A DNA stretch of 64,000 nucleotides from Rhodocyclaceae bacterium. Lineage in GTDB: Bacteria; Pseudomonadota; Gammaproteobacteria; Burkholderiales; Rhodocyclaceae. The stretch is from NCBI GenBank assembly GCA_022072095.1, contig JAJVIJ010000049.1, positions 1 through 64,000 on the forward strand. Reading direction: 5' to 3'. The notes below the pieces were generated by a model. The model searched no databases. It worked only from the letters and a program-made list of their open reading frames with translations, and was not told the origin of the DNA. Shown here one piece after another: positions 17,402 through 26,356 of this stretch. How positions within the stretch are numbered: the stretch's first letter is position 1; each line of letters begins with the position of its first letter. Both the position numbers and the translations under genes were made by a program.

Positions 17402-17738
17402 CATACACGGTCTTCCCTGTGCGCCGGCTCGATGGTTTGCCAGGGTGCGACGTAACGGATGGAGGCTTGTTCTTCCGCTCGGAAAGCTTGCCCGTGACGT
17501 ACTTGTGCAAGATGCTGGCGATGAGCGTTTGGTAGGGCATTCCTTCCTGCAGCGCCTTCACTTGAATGTCTTGAAGGTCGCCAGAGGAGAGCCGGATGTT
17601 CACCCTCCGGTCCTTGATGGCCGTAGCTCGCGCGGCGGCCTTGAACTTGGACAACTCGGCCTTTGTGGCGACCGACTTCAGCGAGCCCTTCTCGAACGCG
17701 GATAGCAACTCGGTTTCGTACGCATCAGTCTTCGGCAT
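17388..17738 (-). CDS. CopG-like ribbon-helix-helix antitoxin
   Basis: About 116-residue DNA-binding protein, the likely antitoxin of the pair with the toxin at 17725. The middle reads VNIRLSSGDLQDIQVKALQ, then EGMPYQTLIASILHKYVTG, the standard form of CopG-like antitoxins that accompany BrnT-type toxins. The N-terminal 45 residues are a variable neck (LLSAFEKGSL...). The C-terminal tail is Ser/Lys/Arg-rich. ATG at 17738 has AAGGTG upstream; GTG at 17747 is the alternative and would overlap the toxin more. By family analogy it would neutralise the toxin and repress its own promoter. The gene's end lies inside repeat copy A. Confidence 0.8.
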   Translation of the reverse strand: MPKTDAYETELLSAFEKGSLKSVATKAELSKFKAAARATAIKDRRVNIRLSSGDLQDIQVKALQEGMPYQTLIASILHKYVTGKLSERKNKPPSVTSHPGKPSSRRTGKTVYDDQG

Positions 17739-18018
17739 CTTGCTCACCTTGACCCAGATAGTCTCGTGTTGCCTTGCGGCTGGGGACGACGGTCTTCAGG
17801 AAGTAGTGGTCCTCTTCCTCAACGAAGGGAACCAAGTACGCATAGCCATCGCTGGCGACAACGAGAACCCGTTGCCTGGGGTACTTTGCCTGGTTCGAGT
17901 GGGCAAGGATGTCCAGCAAGCCACCTGACTCGACAGCGACCACCATCTGCTCGAAGGAGATACCGCGCTCCAGCTTGAGCTGCTCGTTCTTCTCCGGACC
18001 CCAGCGGAATGGCTTCAC
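17725..18018 (-). CDS. BrnT-like toxin of a type II toxin-antitoxin system
   Basis: 97-residue protein with the family start FRWGPEKNEQLKLERGISFEQ followed by a beta-rich core. In BrnT toxins this RelE-like fold cleaves RNA and slows growth. Here the segment RVLVVASDGYAYLVPFVEEE is followed by FLKTVVPSRKATRDYL, which matches the C-terminal half of such toxins. The gene precedes and overlaps the antitoxin by 14-23 bases, the toxin-first order typical of brnTA. Catalytic residues of RelE folds vary and cannot be assigned safely. GC content is lower than in the neighbouring core genes, which with the flanking repeats and transposase remnants suggests acquisition. Confidence 0.78.
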   Translation of the reverse strand: MKPFRWGPEKNEQLKLERGISFEQMVVAVESGGLLDILAHSNQAKYPRQRVLVVASDGYAYLVPFVEEEDHYFLKTVVPSRKATRDYLGQGEQDAED

Positions 18019-18132
18019 GCGTGAGAGTCTAGCTCAGTGTGTGCCTTTTGTCGCTACGGCGGAAGCCGCGAACGGCAACGAGTGCCATGATGGGATTTCC
18101 GGATCACATCAAAACCACGGCAGGGGAAGGCC

Positions 18133-18255
18133 ATGAGCATGGTAACGGTAGGGGTCGATCTCGCCAAGAACGTGTTTGCGGTGCATGGCGTTGATGATGA
18201 TGGCAAGGTGGCGCTGGTCAAGCCGAAGGCGTCGCAGGTCAATTACTGTCGCTGA
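18133..18255 (+). pseudogene. IS110-family transposase, N-terminal fragment
   Basis: Forty codons starting MSMVTVGVDLAKNVFAVHG, the start of IS110-type DEDD transposases, including the first catalytic Asp of the RuvC-like fold (GVDLAKN). About 33 residues match, then the sequence is cut off and runs to TGA after KPKASQVNYCR. Full-length relatives have about 340-400 residues, so this is a dead remnant. The 5' leader (about 18085-18132) still looks like the left side of an IS110 element. It joins an IS91-like remnant to the right. Confidence 0.8.
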
Positions 18256-18322
18256 TAGCAGCGCAACTTGCGTCCTACCCACTTGTCAATTTCGCGCAGA
18301 GGGCTCAGCACCACGGCGATGC

Positions 18323-18595
18323 CTGCGGTGGCTCATCCTGCAGCATGTCCTGCCCAAGCACTTTCGCCGTGCCCGGAACTTCGGGTTCCTGCACCCAAAC
18401 TGCAAGCGCCTGATCGCGCTGTTGCACTTGCTGCTGCGGTTCAATCCCGGCCCACCCGCGAGCACCACCCTCAGGCCACGCCCTGCGATCCAATGTCCCT
18501 GCTGTGGAGCTGCGATGGCCATCGTGACAACGAAGCTCCACTCCTGGACGCCGACGCCTTGCACCGCACCCATGCCGTTCCGAGGAATCGCCTGA
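18323..18595 (+). pseudogene. IS91-like (Y2) transposase, C-terminal remnant
   Basis: The frame reads LRWLILQHVLPKHFRRARNF and then GFLHPNCKRLIALLHLLLRF, followed by a CPCCGAAM zinc-finger-like pair. This is the C-terminal region of IS91-family transposases. The catalytic tyrosine domain and N-terminal zinc finger are missing, and no start is available, so it is a decayed fragment. It follows the IS110 fragment directly: the two pieces come from different elements joined by deletion or insertion. No intact terminal repeats were found. Confidence 0.75.
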
Positions 18596-18953
18596 TCGTG
18601 TCCCCGACCGGCACCGCGCAACTCAAGGACTTCAGCGTCCGAAAGCTGAGGCATCGGCGCGTTCGCCTTCGACCTCGCAGCGACGATAACCGCGCCCCAA
18701 CGCCGTGCGCCAGACTCGCGTAACCGCAAAGCGATTGCCGTTCCGGGCGCGACATCTGCCTGCCACTCGCAGGCCGGGACCATCCGAAAAGGATGTCTTC
18801 TGTACACCTCGAGCCGAGCGCTCAAGAACCGGGATCGTCCAACCACCGGTTCAGATCATGGCTCGCTTCGCGATCACGATCTAACCTTAGTCATTGGCAC
18901 GGAGTTCCAGCTATTTGGCACAATGTGAGCCATTCTGGAATGGGCCTCTCGCC
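18596..18953. other. Non-coding right part of the accessory patch
   Basis: Sequence between the IS91 remnant and the receiver-like gene. It contains repeat copy B (18794-18894) and otherwise shows no gene. Bases 18596-18790 may be leftover mobile-element end sequence; I recognise no inverted terminal repeat. The promoter of the receiver-like gene must lie at its right end. Confidence 0.5.
18794..18894 (+). repeat. Direct repeat copy B (~100 bp)
   Basis: Second copy of the repeat at 17300-17401, about 91% identical by eye, same orientation. Both copies share TGTCTTCTGTACACCTCGAG at the left end and GCTCGCTTCGCGATCACGAT near the right. Here the GATC..TG arm carries one mismatch. The two copies enclose 1.39 kb that holds the toxin-antitoxin pair and the transposase remnants. 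Confidence 0.85.
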
Positions 18954-19397
18954 ATGCGCACCTGGATCGTCGGAATCGCATTGGACTTTGCCACGCGTTC
19001 GGCACTCGAACAGGGCGCGCGTGCCTGCACCGAGGTCGACGCCTTGTGTGTGGATGATTTCGCTGCCGGTTGGCGCTTGCTGCTGCAACGCACCGACGTC
19101 GCCGCGGCGGGCGTTCCAGCCCTGATCGTTGTCGATGCCGACGCTGCCGCACCGGCCGTTTCGCTGATCGCGGCTGTGCGTGGGCACGCCAGCCTGCGAC
19201 GGGTGCCGATCGTCGCCCTCGTCGGCGCGATGCCGGCAGGTGGGCTCGCGCCCCTGTATGAGGCCGGCATCAATAGCGCCGTGCCGCGACCGGAACAGTC
19301 CTCGAGTCTGACGAAAACGATGGAGCAGTTGCTGCGCTACTGGCTCACCTTCAACGAGCCGGCGCCCGAGACGGGCGCGCACGCCGTCGACGGATAG
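18954..19397 (+). CDS. Degenerate response-regulator receiver-domain protein
   Basis: 147-residue protein whose pattern of strands and helices follows a CheY-like receiver domain: WIVGIALD, PALIVVDADA, RVPIVALVGA, GINSAVPRPE. A candidate phospho-acceptor Asp61 lies in strand 3. The acidic pair at the end of strand 1 is absent and the conserved Lys-Pro of strand 5 is replaced by Arg-Pro, so normal phosphorylation is doubtful. A C-terminal helix ending in YWLTFNEPAP is like that of stand-alone receiver proteins. ATG at 18954 gives the receiver N-terminus; no output domain follows. It stands alone between the accessory patch and pccA (convergent). A pseudo-receiver that signals by binding is possible; function unknown. 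Confidence 0.65.
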   Translation: MRTWIVGIALDFATRSALEQGARACTEVDALCVDDFAAGWRLLLQRTDVAAAGVPALIVVDADAAAPAVSLIAAVRGHASLRRVPIVALVGAMPAGGLAPLYEAGINSAVPRPEQSSSLTKTMEQLLRYWLTFNEPAPETGAHAVDG

Positions 19398-19433
19398 TCG
19401 GGGAGTCAGGGGCGGCCTGCGGCCCGGGTGTCT

Positions 19434-21422
19434 TCAGGCGAAGCGCAGGATGGCCTGGTCGACGGCAACGCTCGCGCCTGCCTCGGCCAGGATCGCCTCG
19501 ACGATGCCGTCACGCTCGGCCTTCAGCACGTTTTCCATCTTCATCGCTTCGATGACGGCCAGTGTTTCACCCGCCTTGACCTCCTGCCCGACTGCTACCG
19601 CCACTTGCGTAAGCAGTCCCGGCATCGGTGAAAGCAGCAGGCGCGAGGTGTCGGGAGCCACCTTTTCCGGCATCAGCGCGAGCAGTTCGGCGACACGCGG
19701 AGTGACCACCTGCACCTGCACTTCGGTGCCCCAGTGGATCAGTCGGTAGCGCAGGCCGATACGTTCCACCTGCAAGCAGAACGGTTCGCCGTTGACGGTG
19801 CCACGGAACAGGATGTCGCCGAAGCGCCAGCCCGACAGCAGCGCATAGGATTTTTCCTGATAGTCGATGCGGTAGCCGCCGTCGATCCTGGTGGTGCGCA
19901 CATGATGGAGGCCGCCGCGCATCGACACCACCCAGTCCTCGCGGATCTTGAGTTCGTGGCCGGGCATCTGGCCACCGATGCCGGAGGCGCGGTCGCGGTA
20001 ACAGCGATGCACGGCGGCCGCGACCACGACCAGCAAGGCCGGTTCATCCAGTGCCGCATCGGCCGCCGAGAACCCGCCGGGAAACTCCTCGGCGATGAAG
20101 CCGGTCGTGAGCTGGCCGGCGAAAAATCGCGGATGACGCGTGAGTGCGGCCTGAAAAGCGATGTTGCTTGATATGCCGCGAATGACGAAGGCATTGAGTG
20201 CATCGCGCATGCGTGCGATCGCCTCGGCGCGCGTGCTGCCATGGGTGATCAGCTTGGCGATCATCGAATCGTAGTACATCGAGATCTCGCCGCCCTCGTA
20301 GACGCCGGTGTCGACCCGCACCTCGCCGGGCACCTCTTCCGGCGGCCGGAACTTGACCAGGCGACCGACCGAGGGCAGGAAGTTGCGGAACGGGTCCTCG
20401 GCATTGATGCGGCATTCGATGGCCCAGCCCTCGCGCCGCACCTCCTCCTGCTTCAGCGGCAGCTGTTCCCCGGCCGCGATCCGTATCATCAGCTCGACCA
20501 GATCGAGGCCGGTGATCATTTCGGTCACCGGGTGCTCCACCTGCAGGCGCGTATTCATCTCCAAAAAAAAGAAGTCGCGGTTTCGGCCGACGACGAACTC
20601 GACCGTGCCAGCCGACTGGTAGCCCACCGTGCGCGCCAGCTTGACCGCCTGTTCGCCCATCGCCTGACGTGTCGCCCGGTCCAGAAACGGCGACGGCGCC
20701 TCCTCGATCACCTTCTGGTGGCGGCGCTGGATCGAGCACTCGCGCTCCCACAGATACAGGTAGTTGCCGTGCGCATCGCCCACCACCTGGATCTCGATGT
20801 GGCGGGGCTCCTCGACGTACTTCTCGATGAACACGCGATCATCGCCGAAAGCGTTGCGTGCTTCGTTGCGGCACGACTCGAAGCCGACGCGCGTCTGCTC
20901 GTCGTCGAATGCAACACGCAGGCCCTTGCCGCCGCCGCCCGCGGATGCCTTGATCATCACCGGGTAGCCGATGTCGCGGGCGATGCTCACTGCCTGTTCG
21001 GCGCTGGCGATCGCCGCGTCGTAACCGGGAATGATGTTCACACCGGCCTCGCGGGCGAGCTTCTTGGACGCGATCTTGTCGCCCATGGCCGCGATCGCGC
21101 CATGCTTAGGCCCGATGAAGACGATGCCAGCGGCCTCGACCTCGCGGGCGAAGTCCTCGTTTTCCGATAGAAATCCATAGCCCGGATGCACGGCCTCGGC
21201 ACCGGTCTCCAGACAGGCGTCGATGATGCGGCGCGCGACCAGGTAGGATTCGCGCGATGGCGCCGGGCCGATCGCCACGGCCTCGTCGGCCAGCGACACG
21301 TGCAGCGCATCGCGATCCGCATCCGAATAGACAGCGACCGTGGCGATACCCATCCGGCGCGCGGTGCGCAGGATGCGGCAGGCGATTTCGCCGCGGTTGG
21401 CGATCAGAATCTTGCGAAACAT
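19434..21422 (-). CDS. pccA: Propionyl-CoA carboxylase alpha subunit (biotin carboxylase + carrier)
   Basis: 662-residue biotin-dependent subunit that carboxylates its own biotin with bicarbonate and ATP. N-terminal biotin carboxylase domain: FRKILIANRGEIACRILRT, the ATP-grasp loop ASAGGGGKGLRVA, and EMNTRLQVEHPVTEMITGLD. A linker domain of about 150 residues follows. The C-terminal biotinyl carrier domain has the attachment site EAMKMEN (Lys628), 34 residues before the end, as expected. With PccB, 37 bases upstream, it converts propionyl-CoA to (S)-methylmalonyl-CoA. It is last in the operon mcm-meaB-pccB-pccA. Acetyl-CoA or another acyl-CoA as substrate is possible, but the mcm and meaB context favours propionyl-CoA. 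Confidence 0.94.
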   Translation of the reverse strand: MFRKILIANRGEIACRILRTARRMGIATVAVYSDADRDALHVSLADEAVAIGPAPSRESYLVARRIIDACLETGAEAVHPGYGFLSENEDFAREVEAAGIVFIGPKHGAIAAMGDKIASKKLAREAGVNIIPGYDAAIASAEQAVSIARDIGYPVMIKASAGGGGKGLRVAFDDEQTRVGFESCRNEARNAFGDDRVFIEKYVEEPRHIEIQVVGDAHGNYLYLWERECSIQRRHQKVIEEAPSPFLDRATRQAMGEQAVKLARTVGYQSAGTVEFVVGRNRDFFFLEMNTRLQVEHPVTEMITGLDLVELMIRIAAGEQLPLKQEEVRREGWAIECRINAEDPFRNFLPSVGRLVKFRPPEEVPGEVRVDTGVYEGGEISMYYDSMIAKLITHGSTRAEAIARMRDALNAFVIRGISSNIAFQAALTRHPRFFAGQLTTGFIAEEFPGGFSAADAALDEPALLVVVAAAVHRCYRDRASGIGGQMPGHELKIREDWVVSMRGGLHHVRTTRIDGGYRIDYQEKSYALLSGWRFGDILFRGTVNGEPFCLQVERIGLRYRLIHWGTEVQVQVVTPRVAELLALMPEKVAPDTSRLLLSPMPGLLTQVAVAVGQEVKAGETLAVIEAMKMENVLKAERDGIVEAILAEAGASVAVDQAILRFA

Positions 21423-21459
21423 GCTGAGGTCCTTGTGCTGGATCGGTCGCGGGCGGAGG

Positions 21460-22992
21460 TCAGAGCGGGATGTTGCTGTGCTTGCGCCATGGATTGTCGA
21501 GTTTCTTGTCCTTCAACATCACCAGGCTGCGACAGATGCGCTTCCGGGTCTCGTGCGGCATGATGACGTCGTCGATGAAGCCGCGCGCGCCGGCGATGAA
21601 CGGATTGGCGAACTTGGCCTTGTACTCGGCCTCGCGCGCGGCGATCTTGTCCGGATCGTTCTTTTCCTCGCGGAAGATGATTTCCACGGCACCCTTCGGA
21701 CCCATGACGGCGATTTCGGCCGAGGGCCAGGCGAAATTGACGTCGCCACGCAGGTGCTTGGAGCTCATCACGTCGTAGGCGCCGCCATAGGCTTTGCGCG
21801 TGATCAGCGTGACCTTGGGCACGGTCGCCTCGGCGTAGGCGAACAGCAGCTTGGCCCCATGCTTGATGATGCCGCCGTACTCCTGCGCGGTACCGGGCAG
21901 GAAACCGGGCACATCCACGAAGGTGATGATCGGAATGTTGAAGGCATCACAGAAGCGCACGAAGCGCGCCGCCTTGATCGCGCTCTTGATGTCCAGGCAG
22001 CCGGCGAGCACCATCGGCTGGTTGGCGACGATGCCGACGGTCGCGCCTTCCATGCGCGCGAAACCGATGACGATGTTGCCCGCCGAATTGGGCGCCAGTT
22101 CGAAGAAATCGCCATCGTCCACGACCTTCTGGATCAGCTCCTTCATGTCGTAGGCCTTGTTCGGATTGTCCGGCACGAGCGTATCGAGAGAGGCGTCCAG
22201 CCGGTCGGCCGTGTCGGTGCTGGGCCGGTACGGCGGCTTTTCGCGGTTGTTGAGCGGCAGATAGTTGTAGAAGCGGCGCAACATCAGCAGCGCCTCGACA
22301 TCGTTGTCGAACGCGAGATCCGCCACCCCCGAACGCGTGGTATGGCTGACGGCGCCCCCCAGTTCTTCAGCCGTCACTTCTTCGTGCGTCACCGTTTTCA
22401 CGACGTCCGGACCGGTCACGAACATGTACGAGGTGTCCTTGACCATGAAGATGAAGTCGGTCATGGCCGGCGAATACACGGCGCCGCCGGCGCAGGGCCC
22501 CATGATCAGCGAGATCTGGGGGATCACGCCACTGGCCATGACGTTGCGCTGAAACACCTCGGCATAGCCGCCGAGCGACGCCACCCCCTCCTGGATGCGT
22601 GCGCCGCCCGAATCATTGAGGCCGATGACCGGCGCGCCGACTTTCATTGCATGGTCCATGATCTTGCAGATCTTTTCCGCATGAGCCTCGGACAATGCTC
22701 CGCCGAAAACGGTGAAGTCCTGCGAGAACACGAATACCAGACGGCCGTTGATGGTGCCGTATCCGGTGACCACGCCGTCGCCGGGCGTCTTGGTCGCGGC
22801 CATGTCGAAGTCGACGCAGCGGTGCTCCTTGAACATGTCCCATTCTTCAAAGCTGTCTTCGTCGAGCAGGATTTCCAGGCGTTCACGCGCAGTGAGCTTG
22901 CCCTTGGCATGCTGGGCCTCGATGCGCTTGTCGCCGCCGCCGAGTCGGGCCCGCGCGCGCTTTTCTTCAAGTTGATGAATGATGTCCTGCAT
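21460..22992 (-). CDS. pccB: Propionyl-CoA carboxylase beta subunit (carboxyltransferase)
   Basis: 510-residue carboxyltransferase that moves the carboxyl group from biotin to propionyl-CoA, working in an alpha6-beta6 complex with PccA. Crotonase-like halves are visible: [40 protein letters not shown], and GDSGGARI-like [13 protein letters not shown] with the first oxyanion hole. Next come [20 protein letters not shown] and, in the C half, [21 protein letters not shown] and [17 protein letters not shown]. The C-terminal [11 protein letters not shown] is typical of PccB. It lies between meaB (28 bases upstream) and pccA. Together with MCM it feeds odd-chain and branched-chain carbon into succinyl-CoA. 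Confidence 0.95.
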   Translation of the reverse strand: MQDIIHQLEEKRARARLGGGDKRIEAQHAKGKLTARERLEILLDEDSFEEWDMFKEHRCVDFDMAATKTPGDGVVTGYGTINGRLVFVFSQDFTVFGGALSEAHAEKICKIMDHAMKVGAPVIGLNDSGGARIQEGVASLGGYAEVFQRNVMASGVIPQISLIMGPCAGGAVYSPAMTDFIFMVKDTSYMFVTGPDVVKTVTHEEVTAEELGGAVSHTTRSGVADLAFDNDVEALLMLRRFYNYLPLNNREKPPYRPSTDTADRLDASLDTLVPDNPNKAYDMKELIQKVVDDGDFFELAPNSAGNIVIGFARMEGATVGIVANQPMVLAGCLDIKSAIKAARFVRFCDAFNIPIITFVDVPGFLPGTAQEYGGIIKHGAKLLFAYAEATVPKVTLITRKAYGGAYDVMSSKHLRGDVNFAWPSAEIAVMGPKGAVEIIFREEKNDPDKIAAREAEYKAKFANPFIAGARGFIDDVIMPHETRKRICRSLVMLKDKKLDNPWRKHSNIPL

Positions 22993-23019
22993 GCATGTTC
23001 TCCGACAGGTGCTGCGAAT

Positions 23020-24045
23020 TCAAATACCGGCGCAAGTGCCCGCGGTCCCGGGCAAGGTTTTCGCCGACGCCATCAGGCTGAACAGCCGCTCCGCGCCCTG
23101 TGCCGGCGTCATGCGCCCGGCGGCCACAGACCGCTCCGTTTCCGGCAGCGCCAGCCGCACTGCCGGACTGGTGCGCAGGCGATGCATCAGGCCGCGCTCC
23201 ACGAGTTCCCACATCCACGCCAGCGCCTGTTCACGGCGCCGCTCCTCGAAGCGGCCCTGGGCGCGCGCATGCGCGAGGCAGCGCTCGACGGCCTGCCAAA
23301 ATTCGGCGACGCCCTCGCCCCTGAGCGCCGCGAGCAGCAGTACGGGCGGCACGGACTCTTCCGCTCTCAGCAGGGCGAGCGCATGCAGCCATTGACCACG
23401 TGCGCGGCGTGCGGCGGCAAGGTCGATATCCGCCTTGTTGATCGCGATCAGGTCGGCGCGTTCGACGATACCGCGTTTGATCGCCTGCAATTCGTCACCG
23501 GTATTCGGGAGTTGCAGCAGCGCAAAGACATCGGTCATGCCGGCCACCGCGGCCTCGCTCTGGCCGACACCGACGGTTTCGACGATCACCACATCGAAGC
23601 CGGCCGCTTCACAGAGCAGCATGGTTTCGCGCGTCATCTGCGCCACGCCACCCAGCGAGCCGCGCGAGGGCGACGGTCGGATGAAGGCGGCCTCCTGCTG
23701 CGACAGCCGTTCCATGCGCGTCTTGTCGCCCAGGATGGACCCCCCTGACACGGTCGAACTCGGATCGATCGCGAGCACCGCGAGCGTCCTGCCGCGCTCG
23801 ATCAGGTGCATGCCCAAGGCCTCGATGAAAGTGGACTTCCCCGCCCCCGGCACACCGCTCACGCCCAGGCGCACCGCGCCGCCAGTATGGGGCATGAGTG
23901 CAGCGAGCAATGTCTGTGCCGAGCGCCGGTGATCCGGACGGGTCGACTCGATCAGGGTAATGGCCTTGGCCAGCGCACGTCGCTCACGTCGGCGCACACC
24001 CGCGGCCAGATCCGACAAGGCCCTGTCCATGCCGTCAGCCGGCAT
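23020..24045 (-). CDS. meaB: Methylmalonyl-CoA mutase-associated GTPase MeaB
   Basis: GTPase chaperone (341 residues) that loads and protects adenosylcobalamin in methylmalonyl-CoA mutase. Seen: Walker A GVSGVPGAGKSTFIE, VLAIDPSSTVSGGSILGDKTRM (switch I, Mg), VIVETVGVGQSE (Walker B), NKADIDL (base specificity), and the C-terminal dimerisation arm (WMWELVERGLM). The ArgK name in older files is the same family. Start at 24045 is uncertain: no ribosome site stands out, and GTG at 24096 would overlap the mcm stop. It follows mcm directly. Its homologue is fused inside IcmF at 2471, so the two mutases use separate chaperones. Confidence 0.93.
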   Translation of the reverse strand: MPADGMDRALSDLAAGVRRRERRALAKAITLIESTRPDHRRSAQTLLAALMPHTGGAVRLGVSGVPGAGKSTFIEALGMHLIERGRTLAVLAIDPSSTVSGGSILGDKTRMERLSQQEAAFIRPSPSRGSLGGVAQMTRETMLLCEAAGFDVVIVETVGVGQSEAAVAGMTDVFALLQLPNTGDELQAIKRGIVERADLIAINKADIDLAAARRARGQWLHALALLRAEESVPPVLLLAALRGEGVAEFWQAVERCLAHARAQGRFEERRREQALAWMWELVERGLMHRLRTSPAVRLALPETERSVAAGRMTPAQGAERLFSLMASAKTLPGTAGTCAGI

Positions 24046-24073
24046 CACGCTGTGTCGGCCGCACGGTGTCGGT

Positions 24074-26227
24074 TCACGCAGGATGCAGGGCCGCACGAAT
24101 GCTGGCGAGCACCTCGCGTGCGCTTTGCGGGATCGGTGTTCCGGGGCCGAAGATGCCGCGCGCGCCCGCTGCGCGCAGGAAGGCGTAGTCCTGCTGTGGG
24201 ATGACGCCGCCGACGAACACGACGATGTCTTCGGCGCCCTGTGCGCGCAATGCTTCGATCAGCGCCGGCACCAGCGTCTTGTGGCCCGCGGCCAGCGTGG
24301 ACACGCCGAGCGCGTGTACATCGTTCTCGATGGCCTGACGCGCAGCCTCTTCGGGTGTCTGGAACAGTGGCCCGATATCCACATCGAAGCCGAGGTCGGC
24401 GAAGGCAGTCGCGACCACCTTGGCACCACGATCGTGGCCGTCCTGACCGAGTTTGGCGATCATGATGCGCGGACGCCGGCCCTCCTCGCTGTCGAACTGC
24501 GCCACGTCCTTTTTCAAGGCCTGCCAGTCATCACCGTCCTCCATGCCCGGACCATAGACACCGGAGACCGCCTGCGCGTCGGCGCGGTGTCGGCCCCAGG
24601 CGCGCTCGAGCGCAGCCGAGATCTCGCCCACGGTCGCGCGTGCGCGCACGGCATCGATGGCCAATGCGAGCAGGTTGCCCTGGCCGGAGCGCGCGGCTGC
24701 GTCCAGCGCGGCGAGCGTGCGGGCCACGGCATCGGCGTCGCGCTTGGCGCGCACGGCTTCGAGCCGCGCGATTTGCGCGCTGCGCACCGCGCTGTTGTCG
24801 ATTTCGCGAATCTCGACCGGCGGCTCCTCGGCCAGACGATACTTGTTGACGCCCACGATCACGTCGCGGCCGGCGTCGATGCGCGCCTGTTTCTCGGCGG
24901 CACAGGCTTCGATTTTCAGCTTCGCCCAGCCGGACTGGACGGCCTGGGTCATGCCGCCCATGGCCTCCACTTCCTCGATGATGGCCCAGGCGGTATCGGC
25001 CATGTCCTGGGTCAGGCGCTCCATCATATAGCTGCCGGCCCAGGGGTCGACGACGTTGCAGATGTGCGTCTCCTCCTGGATGATCAGCTGCGTGTTGCGC
25101 GCGATGCGGGCGGAGAAATCGGTCGGCAGCGCGATGGCCTCGTCGAACGAATTGGTGTGCAGGCTCTGCGTGCCCCCGAACACCGCGGCCATGGCCTCGA
25201 TCGCGGTACGCACGATGTTGTTGTACGGATCCTGTTCGGTCAGGCTCCAGCCGGAGGTCTGGCTGTGTGTACGCAGCATCAGGCTCTTGGGGTTCCTGGC
25301 GCCGAAGCCCTGCATGATGCGGCACCACAACAGCCGCGCGGCGCGCATCTTGGCGATCTCGAGATAGAAGTTCATCCCGATCGCCCAGAAGAAGCTCAAG
25401 CGCCCGGCGAAGTCGTCCACGTCCAGGCCCTTGGCCAGCGCGGTTTTCACGTACTCCTTGCCATCGGCCAGCGTGAACGCCAGCTCCAGCGCCTGGTTGG
25501 CGCCCGCCTCCTGCATGTGGTAGCCGGAGATCGAGATCGAGTTGAATTTCGGCATGTGACGTGCCGTGTGCTCGATGATGTCGGCGATGATGCGCATCGA
25601 CGGCGCGGGCGGGTAGATGTAGGTATTGCGGACCATGAACTCCTTCAGGATGTCGTTCTGGATGGTCCCCGACAGCTTGTCCTGGCTGACGCCCTGCTCC
25701 TCGGCCGCGACGATGTAGCCGGCCAGCACCGGCAGCACGGCGCCGTTCATGGTCATCGACACCGACACCTTGTCCAGCGGAATGCCGTCGAACAGGATCT
25801 TCATGTCCTCGACCGAGTCGATGGCGACGCCGGCCTTGCCGACATCGCCCGTGACACGCGCATGATCGGAGTCGTAGCCGCGATGCGTCGCCAGATCGAA
25901 GGCGACGCTGACACCCTGGGCGCCGCCGGCGAGCGCGGCGCGGTAGAAAGCGTTCGATTCTTCCGCGGTCGAGAAGCCTGCGTACTGGCGGATCGTCCAC
26001 GGACGCACCGCGTACATCGTCGCCTGCGGCCCGCGCACGAAGGGCTCGAAGCCGGGCAATGTGTCCGTGTACTGCAGCCCGTCCAGGTCCTTGCGCGTGT
26101 ACAGCGGCTTGACGCGTATCCCTTCCGGTGTCACCCAGTCGAGCGCGTCGAGCGAGCCACCCGGGGCGGCCTTGGCAGCGGCCTTGCGCCACGATTCGAG
26201 ATCGCCGGAATCCTTGGGCTCGCTCAT
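24074..26227 (-). CDS. scpA: Methylmalonyl-CoA mutase (single-chain, B12-dependent)
   Basis: 717-residue enzyme interconverting (R)-methylmalonyl-CoA and succinyl-CoA through an adenosylcobalamin radical. The substrate barrel carries [20 protein letters not shown] with Tyr82 and [16 protein letters not shown] with Arg200, the residues that hold the substrate carboxylate and mark it as a true methylmalonyl-CoA mutase. The C-terminal B12-binding domain has [13 protein letters not shown] (cobalt-ligand His in DGHDRG). The start at 26227 is fixed by a perfect AAAGGAGA (26234-26241, complement); the frame to 26263 is open but unsupported. First gene of the operon, divergent from the GntR gene. A methylmalonyl-CoA epimerase gene is not in the window. 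Confidence 0.96.
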   Translation of the reverse strand: MSEPKDSGDLESWRKAAAKAAPGGSLDALDWVTPEGIRVKPLYTRKDLDGLQYTDTLPGFEPFVRGPQATMYAVRPWTIRQYAGFSTAEESNAFYRAALAGGAQGVSVAFDLATHRGYDSDHARVTGDVGKAGVAIDSVEDMKILFDGIPLDKVSVSMTMNGAVLPVLAGYIVAAEEQGVSQDKLSGTIQNDILKEFMVRNTYIYPPAPSMRIIADIIEHTARHMPKFNSISISGYHMQEAGANQALELAFTLADGKEYVKTALAKGLDVDDFAGRLSFFWAIGMNFYLEIAKMRAARLLWCRIMQGFGARNPKSLMLRTHSQTSGWSLTEQDPYNNIVRTAIEAMAAVFGGTQSLHTNSFDEAIALPTDFSARIARNTQLIIQEETHICNVVDPWAGSYMMERLTQDMADTAWAIIEEVEAMGGMTQAVQSGWAKLKIEACAAEKQARIDAGRDVIVGVNKYRLAEEPPVEIREIDNSAVRSAQIARLEAVRAKRDADAVARTLAALDAAARSGQGNLLALAIDAVRARATVGEISAALERAWGRHRADAQAVSGVYGPGMEDGDDWQALKKDVAQFDSEEGRRPRIMIAKLGQDGHDRGAKVVATAFADLGFDVDIGPLFQTPEEAARQAIENDVHALGVSTLAAGHKTLVPALIEALRAQGAEDIVVFVGGVIPQQDYAFLRAAGARGIFGPGTPIPQSAREVLASIRAALHPA

Positions 26228-26274
26228 GTTGGGTCTCCTTTCAGCATACGGGCGGCTTGACATCGATGATCCTT

Positions 26275-26332
26275 GATAATACGTTATTCATAATTATCGT
26301 CGCAATACCCCGTCACCCCGTCACACGTGACG
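26275..26332. promoter_or_regulatory. Candidate operator sites between mcm and the GntR gene
   Basis: The 129-base divergent gap is unusually AT-rich around 26268-26300. It contains the inverted repeat GATAAT/ATTATC (26275-26280 with 26293-26298) and, nearer the GntR gene, CGTCAC-AC-GTGACG (26319-26332). GntR/FCD regulators often bind such short palindromes and control both flanking genes. Binding is inferred from position and symmetry only. Confidence 0.4.
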
Positions 26333-26356
26333 CCGCGAGGTCTCAGGTGCCGCTGA

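Noticed and set aside
17212..18953. Prophage or integrative element
   Set aside because: No integrase, tRNA-associated attachment site, or phage gene is present. The patch is small and looks like insertion-sequence debris.
21340..26260. Long plus-strand frames (802 and 766 codons) opposite pccB-meaB and mcm
   Set aside because: They mirror the well-supported minus-strand genes and carry no recognisable motifs or ribosome sites. Same composition effect as above.
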